This document shows positions 24,404-35,634 of a stretch of DNA of 64,000 nt, in pieces; position 1 is the stretch's first letter; each line of letters begins with the position of its first letter. Position numbers and translations under genes: made by a program. The notes under the pieces were generated by a model. It was not told where the DNA came from, did no database searches, and saw only the letters and a program-made list of their open reading frames with translations. The stretch is from Ilex aquifolium (taxonomy: Eukaryota; Streptophyta; Magnoliopsida; Aquifoliales; Aquifoliaceae): positions 58,877,093 to 58,941,092 of the forward strand of contig OX637392.1 of the NCBI GenBank assembly GCA_951799425.1, read 5' to 3'.

Positions 24404-24919
24404 GTATGTCGTAAAATCATTTGATAGTGTATTATGTCTCATTTTATGATTTTTGATGCTTTAACTTTTGGCTATATGTTAAATTTTGTAGGGTTTTTAT
24501 TTGAAAAGGTTCAAGTTTTTATGCGAATGTACTGATTACATTCGTTTCATGTTGTTTTCAGAATGACAATTATCGGTTTATGTGTGTTTTTTGGTTGGTT
24601 TTAGTTTGGAAATGAAGATTGTAGGCAGTACTTTGCAAACGGGACTAGTTTATGGTTGTCTATGGAAAGAGAAGGGTGTATTATTTGGTAGGGTAAAGTC
24701 AAAAGTTATAATATTTACCTTTTCCATGTGGCAGTTGAATGTTAAATTGTTGATGGACAAAGGGGTCTAAGTGTAGACAGTGTAAGCCGCTAGGGGAAGA
24801 CGTTAAATTGTTTTCAAAGATTGTTATTACTTTGTAACTGTTGTGTGTCAGATCTGTGTATGACAAAAATTGTGGTTCTTTCTTATCAGATAAATGCTGT
24901 GTTCATCAAAATATTAACC

Positions 24920-25006
24920 AAATTTTGGATCCCAAATGATTTGGCACGTTGTTAATCATTGGATCTTTGGTGAAAATTTGTCACATTGATTTGGGATCCA
25001 AAATTT
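24920..25006. repeat. Perfect 18-bp inverted repeat, foldback
   Basis: AAATTTTGGATCCCAAAT at 24920-24937 is exactly inverted at 24989-25006, with a 51-bp loop. It lies in the proposed RABA5a leader intron. The flanking AAATTTGTCRCATTG block is itself repeated just beside it. It could be a small MITE. Confidence 0.65.
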
Positions 25007-26797
25007 AGTAAATTTGTCGCATTGTTGTCTTTATTATACCTTCTTGTTGGTTATTTTGAGACTGCAATTATGTGGAACAGTGGAAGACAAGGGTAGTTAG
25101 TGATTACTGTCTTTTACCAACCTGTCATAGCATTATTGACACCAAATTCAATTTAAATGACCCTTGCTGGTGCCTTTTTTGCTTGAAGGTTCAGTAGATC
25201 GCTGCTTTTTTTTTTCCACGCATATCCCCGGTCAACATTGAGGTCCAGATGAACTAAGATAACATGACATACCTGAGATCAAACCCATGACAATACTTAT
25301 TTTGAAACTAAGTCAAGTGACAAGATGAGGCTATGACCATGTGGTCCCATCCCATCTATGAAATAATCCACAATCCCAAACAATGGTAGAAAATGCCTTG
25401 TCATGACTGTTTGATTGTGTGGTTTGGATGACTGTAATGAACTGTTTAGGATTTGAACTATGGTTCTCATCTTTAGTGAACTACTTATTTATTGTATGAT
25501 TGATTGATTGATTATTTGCAAGTTAGACCAGTTACCTTCTAAAGTAGGTTTTCTTATTGAGATGGGAGTAGTGTGCTCTATTCCATGTCTAATGCTATAT
25601 TGTTGGTGCTTTAGAATGCATGAGGTGCACGTAGAAGCTTTGCACTTTTATTTGTTTCATGTGAAAGATTATGTTTTTAATTTGATAGGGAATAAAACTG
25701 CTTTGGCTAACCAGCGAATGAACATTGTTGTGAACTGTTGGCAGCAAAATTTTTAAAAAATAAATAAGATAGGAGCTGGGAAGGATACAGAGAGAAGAGA
25801 GATTATGGACACACAATGTTATGCTGTATGCAATCATACCAAAGTATTGAGGATTCAATTCCTGTTCTGTGGAATATGTTGCAGGAAACTTAAATTCTAG
25901 GCCTTTTAGCTATAATTAATTATCTAATAGACTATCATATTCGTACATATGCGCTTAAATTTTATCATGATTATTTTGTGCAAGTACCATCTCAAGGCAT
26001 TTTCCTGCTTGCTTGACTTAAACCATGGTTATCTCCAGGTTTGAGGCTTTGAGCTTAGACGTGAGCAGCTAAAAAGAGGGAGCAGGAAATGAGTGAGTGT
26101 AGGGGCACTGGAACTACTTAGCACTTGGCCGTGTGGGTTTGAAAGGTGTGGAGCATGTAGAAAACTACATGCGCAAAGCACACATGGATGTGTGTTGTGC
26201 GCTGGGCCGTCAGTTTCTAGATCACAGTATAAATTGTGTTGAATTGCAAGAATAAAACTTTAGTTTCTTAACATTGTGAAAAAAGAAACAACATAATAGA
26301 TTAAATCCTTTGATACAAGCTTTCAGATTCTGATGCTTTCTTGGCAGTGCAGGTATCATAATGCTGTCACTTTTTTCTGGAGGTCCAGATTGGACTATAA
26401 CATAAAGAAAGCTGCAGCTGTAGAGGTAGTTGTGAAGGAAGTTGATGTTCATAGTGCAGGAGGGACATACAATTCAGGGTGAAGCAGGAGACTTTATGAA
26501 TTCTAATCAGATCAAAGTATCTTTTCCTTCATAAACATAGTTATTACCCAGATTCCTTTCTTGCTGCATGCAACTAATTGCTGGACTGCAGCTTTTCTGC
26601 TTCATATACCTGTCTTCCCTTCTGAGTTTCCTTTTAGCACGGCCTTTGTTCTCATATGGTCAAAAAAAATTTCTTCTTAAATTGGGTACAGTTTGAAATT
26701 CTTCTGGAAATGTAGGTTTTAGAAAGAACCAAGTTTATTAAGGCCATGTACTATTAGATATGGTTTTCTAGCGTTTGGCATTGTTCAACGGGTGAAG

Positions 26798-28190
26798 ATG
26801 GCGTTTTATTCTAAGGAGGAACAAACTGAGGATTACCTTTTCAAGATTGTTTTGATTGGTGATTCAACTGTTGGGAAATCAAATTTGCTTGCTAGGTTTG
26901 CCAGAGACGAGTTTTACCCTAATTCGAAATCTACTATAGGAGTAGAGTTCCAGACCCAGAAGATGAAAATCAGTGGGAAAGAAATTAAGGCACAGATTTG
27001 GGATACAGCTGGTCAGGAGCGATTCAGGGCTGTTACATCTACATATTACAGAGGTGCTGTTGGAGCTATTCTGGTCTATGACATCAGTAGACGCCAGCCA
27101 TTTGATAGTATTGGCAGATGGCTTAATGAACTTCACAGTAAGCAACATGAAAAATTATGGTTTGTTTCTTCTCGTTTTATGCTTTTGTGCATGTGTGTGT
27201 GATCAAGAACTGCATCTCCAATATTTTGAATCAGGATTAGGAAAGTTTTACACCAAGAAATAAGATGATTGCATCCATGTGTAAGTTTTCAATATAATTG
27301 TGGTTGGTTGGTTTTGTTTATTTACAGTTCTTTGTCCAATTAATGATAGTTTATTGATTTCGCTTACCAAACCTAAAATAAAGAATAAGAGATGGAACTG
27401 ACTTACCTTTTCTTAATTTTTGTATGTCAAAATATGCGTTTGATGACTCACAGAATTTTGTGCTTTGAAGTGGACGAAAAAAAGATTAATGTGACCGGTC
27501 AAAGAGAAAAGTGGTATACTGCTTAGATAGGCTGAGTTGGTTATTGACGGTGTTTTTCTAGGCTCGAGTATGGTTATGAGTGATGTATCTGTTTTGCGTA
27601 ACAAACTCATGCTCTGATATTGAAATTATCTTCATTTCTGTCATTCAGTAGGATGTCCAAGTCCTTTTTTTTTTCCATTACAACTTGGAAATTAATGGTC
27701 AACAGTAATACATTTTTCTCGCTATACAATATGTATTAGGTAAATGTGGGTTTTTATACCTTTCTTAAATTCTTATAGAAATGATCGTCTTACATTTATT
27801 TTATCCTAGCTTGAGCTACCGGTGGGTTAACTTGGGTGGTTAATTTGTTGAACAGCTCACTCTGACATGAATGTAGTTACAATACTTGTTGGCAACAAGA
27901 CAGATCTCAAAGATGCCCGGGAGGTTACAACAGCTGAAGGCAAGGTGTTGGCTGAGACCCAGGGCTTGTTTTTCATGGAAACTTCAACTCTCGATTCCTC
28001 CAATGTAGCTGCTGCCTTCCAGACAGTTGTTAGAGAGATCTACAACATTTTGAGCCGGAAAGTTATGCAATCCCAGGAGCTCAAGCAAAAAGATCATGGC
28101 TGGATGGGTAATGGAAGAATTGTAGTTATACAAGCTGATGAGAACCAAGGAGAAGGGCAAACCAAAAGGGGTGGGTGTTGTTCATCCTAG
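26798..28190 (+). CDS. RABA5A: Rab-A5a small GTPase
   Basis: Two exons, 26798-27137 and 27856-28190 (phase 1, CACA/GTAAGC ... ACAG/CTCAC), encode 224 residues. The start is [16 protein letters not shown], as in Arabidopsis RABA5a. G motifs are GDSTVGKS (P-loop), T of STIGVEF (switch I), WDTAGQE (switch II), NKTD (guanine specificity) and ETSTL (G5). The C-terminus GGCCSS carries the double Cys for geranylgeranylation. RabA/Rab11 proteins act in trans-Golgi and recycling-endosome traffic to the plasma membrane and cell plate. Three positions that are Ala in the relatives I recall are Thr here (DSTVGKS, TSTYYRG, ETSTL). Confidence 0.95.
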
Positions 28191-29107
28191 AGTTAGATCC
28201 AACGGACTTTTTCTCCTTTTTTTTGTACCTGTGGTTGTGCCAAGGCCGTTAACAATGATTCGAGACAATAGCTATAGGAGAAAGTGGATTCGAAATGTAA
28301 ATGACTTTCAAGTAGATAACGATTTGTGATAGTATTTGCCGCATTTTAGTTCTGTACCTCGACATTTTGTTTTGTTCTCATGTCCTTTTATTTGTATCAT
28401 TGCAATACAATCCTTGGGTTAAGGGATAGAGGTGGGATGGGCCTTGGGAAGAAAGAAAAAAAATAAGGAAAAAGAAAAATCACTTGGACGTGCAGGGACT
28501 GAAGGGTCAAGGGATCTCCCCCTGGAGTTAGAAAACCTAGGTTAGCGCTCTTGTCAATGAACAAGTCATGAAAATGAATCAATATCTAGTAACTTCTTAT
28601 TTTGAACAGCTTAGCTTCTTCCGAGAGTCCTCACACTAATTAATCAGCAAACATTTCAGACAACTAGCCAGTAACAAATCCCAGGAAGGGAAACAAAGAT
28701 AAGATTACATATCTCACAAGAACCAGCAAATTTGCTGGACATTACAGCGGGAAAAAAAAATGGAAAAATGGAAAAAATGTACTCTGTTTTTTGTGGGTTC
28801 TCATGTACCTAGAGATGCATGATACAATAGCTCCCGAGTATCTCCCGCAATTCAATTTACATCTCAATCAAATTCCAACAAAGAAACCTATATTGAAAAC
28901 CTCAAGCTCAAGCCTTACACGACATCCTTTGCAACTGCTCCCTGTTTTGAGCTCTATGAAACAAACAGGTGCTCCAATTAGCCATACTGAAATGTACGTC
29001 TAAACCAAAGTATCTCGCTGAGTGAATGTGAGTAGTTCAGAGTCTATTTTGATTCACCACATAATTTTCACCTACAACCACCTTGTTACATCTGCATAGT
29101 AGTTGTC

Positions 29108-32100
29108 CTATACAACAATCCCTGAAGAAAACATCAACCAAGAGCACGTAAGGACCATAAAAGAGAATAGCGACCCAAATTGTAATCTGTTTCAGTCGAA
29201 CATTCAAGCAACTGGTGAATTTAAAGACAGCACAAGTTACGGAAACATTTTAGTGTGAATTCTTTACACTAGTCCGATTTTCTGATAGCTCTTACAACAG
29301 CAAAACCAGCAAATTCCATCCTTCTTCCCTGGTCAGTAATCTGCCACAGATCTTTGGCAAGTAGATTTATAAAGTCTGATTAGTTTTTCATCGGAACAAT
29401 AGGGCCGTTATGCTCATTACTAAACTTGGAGTTGACTCGATTGTGACCAATGACCCGAGGTAATGCAGAATGAGTTGACTGCCTTTCTAGTCCCAGTTGT
29501 TCCAGGAATGCCCCTTGCCCATTCTTCATACAAGACAGAGTGGGTTGCCAGTGATGGTTGTGCCTGTGCCCTTTGGAAGGAGAAAATACACTTTGAAAGT
29601 GGCTACTGTAAAATAAGAGATCTACACCTAATCACTGACACCGAGAGGTTTAATGGTATAGAGGTAGTTTAAGGGTAGACATGACCATTGATATAGCTCA
29701 TAGACGATAGGCGACACAAATAGGTGGGGACTTTGTTGAGTAAGGTATAAAAGGTCATTACCCAGTTGAGTAGATTCAAAATTATACAACATACAATCTA
29801 TCTTTTTCGATCATATATTACTTTCCCAGTCCGGTTTCTTTTCATTACTATTTCCTTTGTAAACAGGACTGAAACTGATATGTTAAATTACAGTCAAACT
29901 GGAAACCAAGTGCCAAACAAGTAGAAACAATCAAACTAAAGTGCATTTTATCACATTCCTGGGAGACAAATGCATTGATCTACATTCATATTAGGTTGAA
30001 AGACATCACCAAATAAAACACACACTCAGCCCAAGAGGCCAACTATTGATTGATTCATATGCCAAGGAAACGAATCCTCAAACAGTAATTAAATAGATAG
30101 AATTACATGGTTTGGCAATATTGATTTTGGTATATATATCTTAGATGGCCTAATGATAACAATGAGTCTTGAGCATTGAGTTAAGGTAAGAAAACAAGAG
30201 ACATGAACAATCAAACACAATAAATGTAAATGGCATAGGTTTATGGAGCAAAATTATCTTTGATCAGCTTTTGCATAAAATTTTGAAAACACAGAAAAGA
30301 AAATGGGCAGCCCACTGCACATTTCTCCCGTCACTGTGGGGTCTTAGGGAGGGTCAAATGTGACACTCAAATGCAATTCAAAAAATTTTGAAAAATAAAA
30401 ATGCAACAAAAATGAAGAAATAGTAAAGAAGAAATATGTACCTCTATTTGGTCTGTTGGTAACACTAAAATTACAAACATAATCAATGGGGTTTCTAGGA
30501 GTACCATCTGAAGCTGCATTCCCAAACCCATAAGCAAAAGAGCCAGAGCCAGAGCCTTCTAGCTCCGGAGATGATGACCGCCAAGTGGGGTCCCCATAAA
30601 ATGAACCACCACCAAAGAAGTTTCCAAGAGACCTATCATTAACATCATTTGTTCCAGCATATGACAACATGGGAGCCATGCCAATCACACTGTTTCTTCC
30701 ATAGCCTCCCTCACTCGACCCAAGATTGTTTTCAGCATTCCCATAAGTAATGTTGCAGCTACTAAAAGTAGAACCAGTTCCTCCACCTTGACCTGAGCCA
30801 GGAGAGGACCCCCAAATTGCTCCAACACTGCCAAAAGCACCAACACTACTCCCACTTTCAAGTCCCATGGAATCAGTAGAGTTTACAGAGTTTGCAGGAT
30901 AATTAAAACTCCCATTCCCCCACATATTCCGACTTGTTGAACTTAAAACAGAACCACTTCTGCCAATACCCACGCCATACCCTGTGGGACTGCTATACCT
31001 ATTTAAACGCACGCTATAAAGAGGGTTCAAGCCACGGCCATAGCCAAGATCGGAATTAAAGTTTCCACCATCCCCATAATTTGGACTCAGCCTTGACTCA
31101 AAATTCAGTCCCACACCATAACCAGAAAGGCTAAATGGTGGATATCCACTTTGACCAACAGTAACTGGGCTATATCTACCATCCACTCTCACTCCATAGC
31201 TTCCAACTGAGCTTGGATTAAATCCCGGAGTGTAGGCATTAAGAAAGCTACGGACTCTATCCACACCATAGCTATACCCACCTAACTGGCTCCGAGTTGG
31301 CCCCGGTGATAACTCTTTGGGAACAGCTCTCTTTACCTCAACCATTTTACCTTTGAGTTCATGGAAGGTTTTGAGCATAGCTTTGTCTACGGCATCCTCC
31401 GAATCATAAGTGATAAATCCAAAACCTCTAGGCCGTTGGGTGTTGTGGTCATACATGACCACAATATCAGTGATTGTCCCAAATTGATCAAAGTAGTTCT
31501 TGAAGTCATTCTCTGTGACGGTGGATGCTAAACCTCCTACAAATATCTTCTTTGTGCGAGCAGGACCAGGCGAACCCTGAATGCTGCCATTGTTTCCATT
31601 CAGCATTCGTTGATCATCTCTAGGAACAGCCTTCTTTGCCTCAACCTGAGGAAGAAAATACATACAATGAAAGAAGAATTCAGCCAATTCATTTTTTTTA
31701 ATCTGATGACCGTAATCTTCTTTGCTTTTACTTCTGGGATTCATGGAGATTTTTATTTCTTAGAATTGCATGATCAGCAGGGTGGATATTAGCTCGTACT
31801 CACAGGTTGTACCAACAGAATTCATGAGGTTTCCATTGCGAAATCCGTTATATCTGCCCTATTAATTAATCAATGGTTCAGAAGCATGATTCATTAAATT
31901 AAGACAAATCTTCAACCAATGTCTTATCTTTAGCTACCTATAAATCACTAAAATATTAGACAATAATAAGGTAAATGTTACCTAAAATAATCTTCTAGAG
32001 TTAATTCAGGTTTAATATCTTATGCTCCTCTCCCTTGCTTTTCAATACCCAACTATTCCAAAAAAATGTTTACACCATCCTAATTAGAGTCATCTACAGT

Positions 32101-32876
32101 GACATTTTAACCTATTCCGGAGCTTTCCATCCATATCAGTTGGCATCCTGAGAACCCTAATAATAACACAAGACAATACTCGTTTCTTTGACATATTCCT
32201 TTTATGGCATTCTGTAGTGCACTAGTCAATCTCACTCTACTAATTCTCAGCCTTTCTCAAAGGCACTCTAGTATGCTTCACTAAGTTTGGTAATAAGACA
32301 AGGCACCAGATGGCAGATGCATTCCATGTCTTTCGGAAAAAAAAATTCCATCTTAATTAAGCTTTTGTTACTTAATAAAATCACCTAACTAATCAGATGT
32401 TACCATGAAGTCATTTGGAATACATAAGCTTAATAAAGGTAATAGAGATGACATACCTCTTTGTCGGAGACCCCATTATGATCATTATACTCTAATTACT
32501 ATCTGATACACCTCACAGTTCAAGTAAATTATAGATTTGGAAAACATAATTCCATATGCAATTGTTCAGCTCATAATACCATCAGATTACAGATTTAAAT
32601 TTGATTAAATGTCACAATGCAAAGAAGAACATAAAATTGAAATATGAAACTTACATTTCTCCCATCTATCATGTGTTTTTCCTTAACAACTCTTTCTGCA
32701 ATAGCAGGGTCAGCAAAAACGATGAACCCAAAACCACGGGCACGGGCTGTAGCCCGATCCTTCATTATCACAGCTTCCACTACTTCACCAAAATTCTGGA
32801 AATACTCTCTTAAAAGGTCTTCATTGGTATCCCTAGAAATTCCACCAATGAACAACTTGCCAGGTTCCATTTCCAT
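29108..32876 (-). CDS. hnRNP-like protein with two RRM domains
   Basis: Three exons (32876-32655, 31645-30442, 29121-29108) join in frame to 479 residues. RRM1 (residues 7-80) has KLFIGGIS and ARGFGFIVF. RRM2 (about 105-180) has KIFVGGLA and RGFGFITY. The rest is a Gly/Ser/Tyr-rich low-complexity tail. This is the plant hnRNP A/B-like (Musashi/DAZAP-like) layout of At5g47620, from memory 431 residues ending NGGIAA. The start is just after an acceptor (TGCAG/GATGG), so the leader has an intron (donor near 33405). The last exon is only 14 nt and encodes the end of Gly then Ile-Val-Val-stop, after a TTTTCTTCAG acceptor. Without it, translation would read on to a stop at 30344. Role in mRNA processing or transport is inferred from the family. 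Confidence 0.88.
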
Positions 32877-33609
32877 CCTGCACAAGCACATTCCCTATCA
32901 TCCCATCACTCAAAATTTCCATAGATCAAATTCAAAGCAAATTAATATATCAGATAATTCAAATTTTCAATGACACAATAATTCCTCGTCTGCACTAAAC
33001 AAATCAACAACTGAACAAGTAAAAAGTTAACCATGGATCTAATCAGTCACGTAGTACAATTAGAAGAAAACAAATCCAAACATGACTTGGTTTCCAATTT
33101 TCATATAATTCTAAGGATAAACAATCTACTCTTCCGTTGATAAAAAACCATTATACATTTAACAATGTAGATGAAGTAGGAAGAACCATAATTTACCAAA
33201 GAATTTATCAGAAACTTGAAGATTCTAATAATTAGATTGGAAATGAGTAATCTTTGGTTAAAGTGGCGAACTTCTGATCTTTTACAGATCGAAAACCAAT
33301 CAACCCACAATGCAGGGTTCCCAGAAAACAAAGCAATATTTTAAAGTTTGACTTGTAATCCATGAAACCGTCAACTTCTATCGAAATAGTTAGCTGTAAA
33401 TTACCAATTGAGCAAGACCCAGATGAGAAATGGATAGAATTCAAGATCTGAGAGGAAAAATATAGAGAGCAGACGGCTAAAGGCCCTCTATATTCCTCTC
33501 TATCTCTTCGTTTGTTCTTCCAAATTCACTCGTAATTCAATTGCCAAAGCTATAATGATTTTTTTATCTAATGAATAGAGAAAGAGAAAGTGTGGTATGG
33601 GGAGATTGA

Positions 33610-33658
33610 TCTTACATCTCAAATCGGTATTATTAGATATATACTATATAATATGTAT

Positions 33659-33692
<34 letters not shown>
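33610..33692 (-). promoter_or_regulatory. Core promoter of the hnRNP gene with (GA)n
   Basis: On the minus strand a TATTATATAG-type motif lies near 33635-33650. A pure GA/CT microsatellite at 33661-33692 lies just upstream of it. The leader would run from about 33610 to the donor near 33405. Placement is by motif and distance. Confidence 0.4.
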
Positions 33693-33693
<1 letters not shown>

Positions 33694-33822
33694 ACTTTGG
33701 CTATCCTCTCGTATAAGAAATGGAAGACGATGAAAGATGGTGACTTGCCGGTTTAGAGTTTTTAGTTTAAAATTTGGAATGGAAAGGAAAAGTCACCTTT
33801 CTTTTTTCATTTTTGGTTAAAC

Positions 33823-33872
33823 TTCGTTTTTAGTACATACAATACAATTCGTTTTTACTACATACAATACAA
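33823..33872. repeat. 25-bp tandem duplication
   Basis: Two adjacent copies, 33823-33847 and 33848-33872, differ by one base. The unit contains ACATACAATACAA. Confidence 0.8.
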
Positions 33873-34492
33873 TGCTATGCTATACTTAACAATTTTCATA
33901 TCAAATTTGGTGAATTAGATGGTTGTAATGTATGAATTAATACATTCTATTGATCTACACTAAATATTAAATAATTACATCACATAATTTCATATACAAA
34001 ATTTGATAGTTGATATAATCATTCAATACATGTAATAATGGGTTGTCATGCTAAATTTTCTAATCTAATCACAAACCCACAAATGCTTGCCTCATGTGGA
34101 GGCAAGGGATGAACCACCATGCATCATATCTTAATCATCTATAATTTCTCATCTATCACATTTAACCATTTAAATTTATCAATTCTAACATTTTCTCACT
34201 TTAATCTCATGTTTATCTACACATAGATGTGTCTGCATAATTCCGAATAACAATCAATTGAGATTCTCACCCAAAGAAGAGAATCACATATGCATTTGAG
34301 ACACATGAATGATTTAATAGACATAGTGGTTTTATGATGACAACCTTTGAGATTTTTAGAATTTTGTAATCTTTATCTTAGGTTTATAGTAGTTCAAAGG
34401 TTATATCTCTAACCTTCCGTTACTCTGTATGTTTTAAAAACATGTTTTTAGGTTAAAAAATTGTGAGTTCAATGTAAACAAAGTAAATTAAG
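33873..34492. other. Intergenic, no feature seen
   Basis: AT-rich DNA between the hnRNP promoter and a hAT-type element. No gene or RNA was recognised. Confidence 0.45.
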
Positions 34493-34500
34493 AAATGAGT

Positions 34501-35241
34501 AGGGGTGTCCACCCTACCTTACGGGTAGGAAATATAGTCTTCCGTCTTCCTACCCGATACTTTGCGGAAGAATTTTTTCTTACCCTACCCTACCCGATCA
34601 GGTGTGGTATTCCTACCCGACTTCCTACCCGATTAATCGAGTAGGAAGTCGGGTAAACACTTTTGTAACTATTAATTTTTTGATCATTTTAACAATTCAA
34701 TTAAATAACATGTATCAATTTAACAACACAATAAATCAATAACACTAAAACATAAAACAACTACAACAACAATTACAAAAAAAAAAAACACAAGAAAGCA
34801 TGAACATCAATCTATCATAATTGTTACACAAATACAAATACAAAAACAATTATTTTAAGTTTAAACTATATGAAACACATTAAAATCATAACTACTCCAA
34901 TAAATCACCAGTTCACCACAAATCATGTAACTTGTACAAAAAAACAAGTTCATGTTTTAGCAACTCAAACATCCACAGCAATAACAATGTTATAATATAA
35001 ATTATATCACACAAATACTCTTATAATTACTAAAAAAATATAAAAAAGTTAAATATATTTTTTTGCGGGTAGGGTAGGGTAGGAATGCGGAAATTGATAG
35101 GCATTCCGCATTCCTACCCGATTTAATCGGAAGATCAAAAACTCTTCCGCATTCCTACCCAATTTTTGCAACTAGCCGTTCAGTAAAATCGGGTAGGGTA
35201 GGAAATTGCAGTCAATCAGAAATTTGAACACCTCTCCCTAT
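34501..35241. mobile_element. hAT-type non-autonomous element
   Basis: 741 bp flanked by a perfect 8-bp duplication, AAATGAGT (34493-34500 and 35242-35249), which is diagnostic of hAT-like insertion. The ends are AGGGGTGTCC and, inverted, ATAGGGAGAGGTGTTC, imperfect but of hAT style. Both subterminal zones are crowded with CCTACCC/GGGTAGG motifs (over a dozen), as expected for transposase binding sites. A 42-bp palindrome (34614-34655, 20 of 21 pairs) sits on the left. The middle is A-rich and non-coding. Confidence 0.87.
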
Positions 35242-35483
35242 AAATGAGTTCCAAACAACTTTTACACGTTAATTAAAGTGACAAAAAAAATGATTAAAAA
35301 AATGTACCTTTGATCTCCAAGGTTGGTATGTATGTTCTTCCACTGATCTAGCACCTTGACGGTGGATTGGCCGGCCGTTGAATCCAAATGAATGGAGTGT
35401 AAGGAAACACTTCTTACGCAATTAGGGGAGCCCAGTTCTAACCCCTGCTTGGCGCTCGCTTTCTCTCTGCTAATACCAGGGCC

Positions 35484-35484
<1 letters not shown>

Positions 35485-35514
<30 letters not shown>
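35485..35514. repeat. (CT)n microsatellite upstream of the thymidine kinase
   Basis: About 14 CT units, some 120 bp before the thymidine kinase ATG. Pyrimidine-rich tracts in or near plant 5' leaders are common. Confidence 0.8.
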
Positions 35515-35517
<3 letters not shown>

Positions 35518-35634
35518 CGTATCTGTGCTATGGTAATGGTAGTCTCTTCCAGGCCACTGTTATAGTCCTCCCTCGTGTGTATGGATACATAACCCAAACC
35601 CTGTAAAACAGTGACCAAAACCCCTCAGCAATAC

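Noticed and set aside
29463-29672. 69-residue plus-strand frame
   Set aside because: It lies in the last intron of the hnRNP gene on the opposite strand and has no recognisable domain.
30344-30441. Hydrophobic C-terminus of the hnRNP read past 30442
   Set aside because: It follows a splice donor and reads intron sequence; an in-phase terminal exon exists at 29108-29121.
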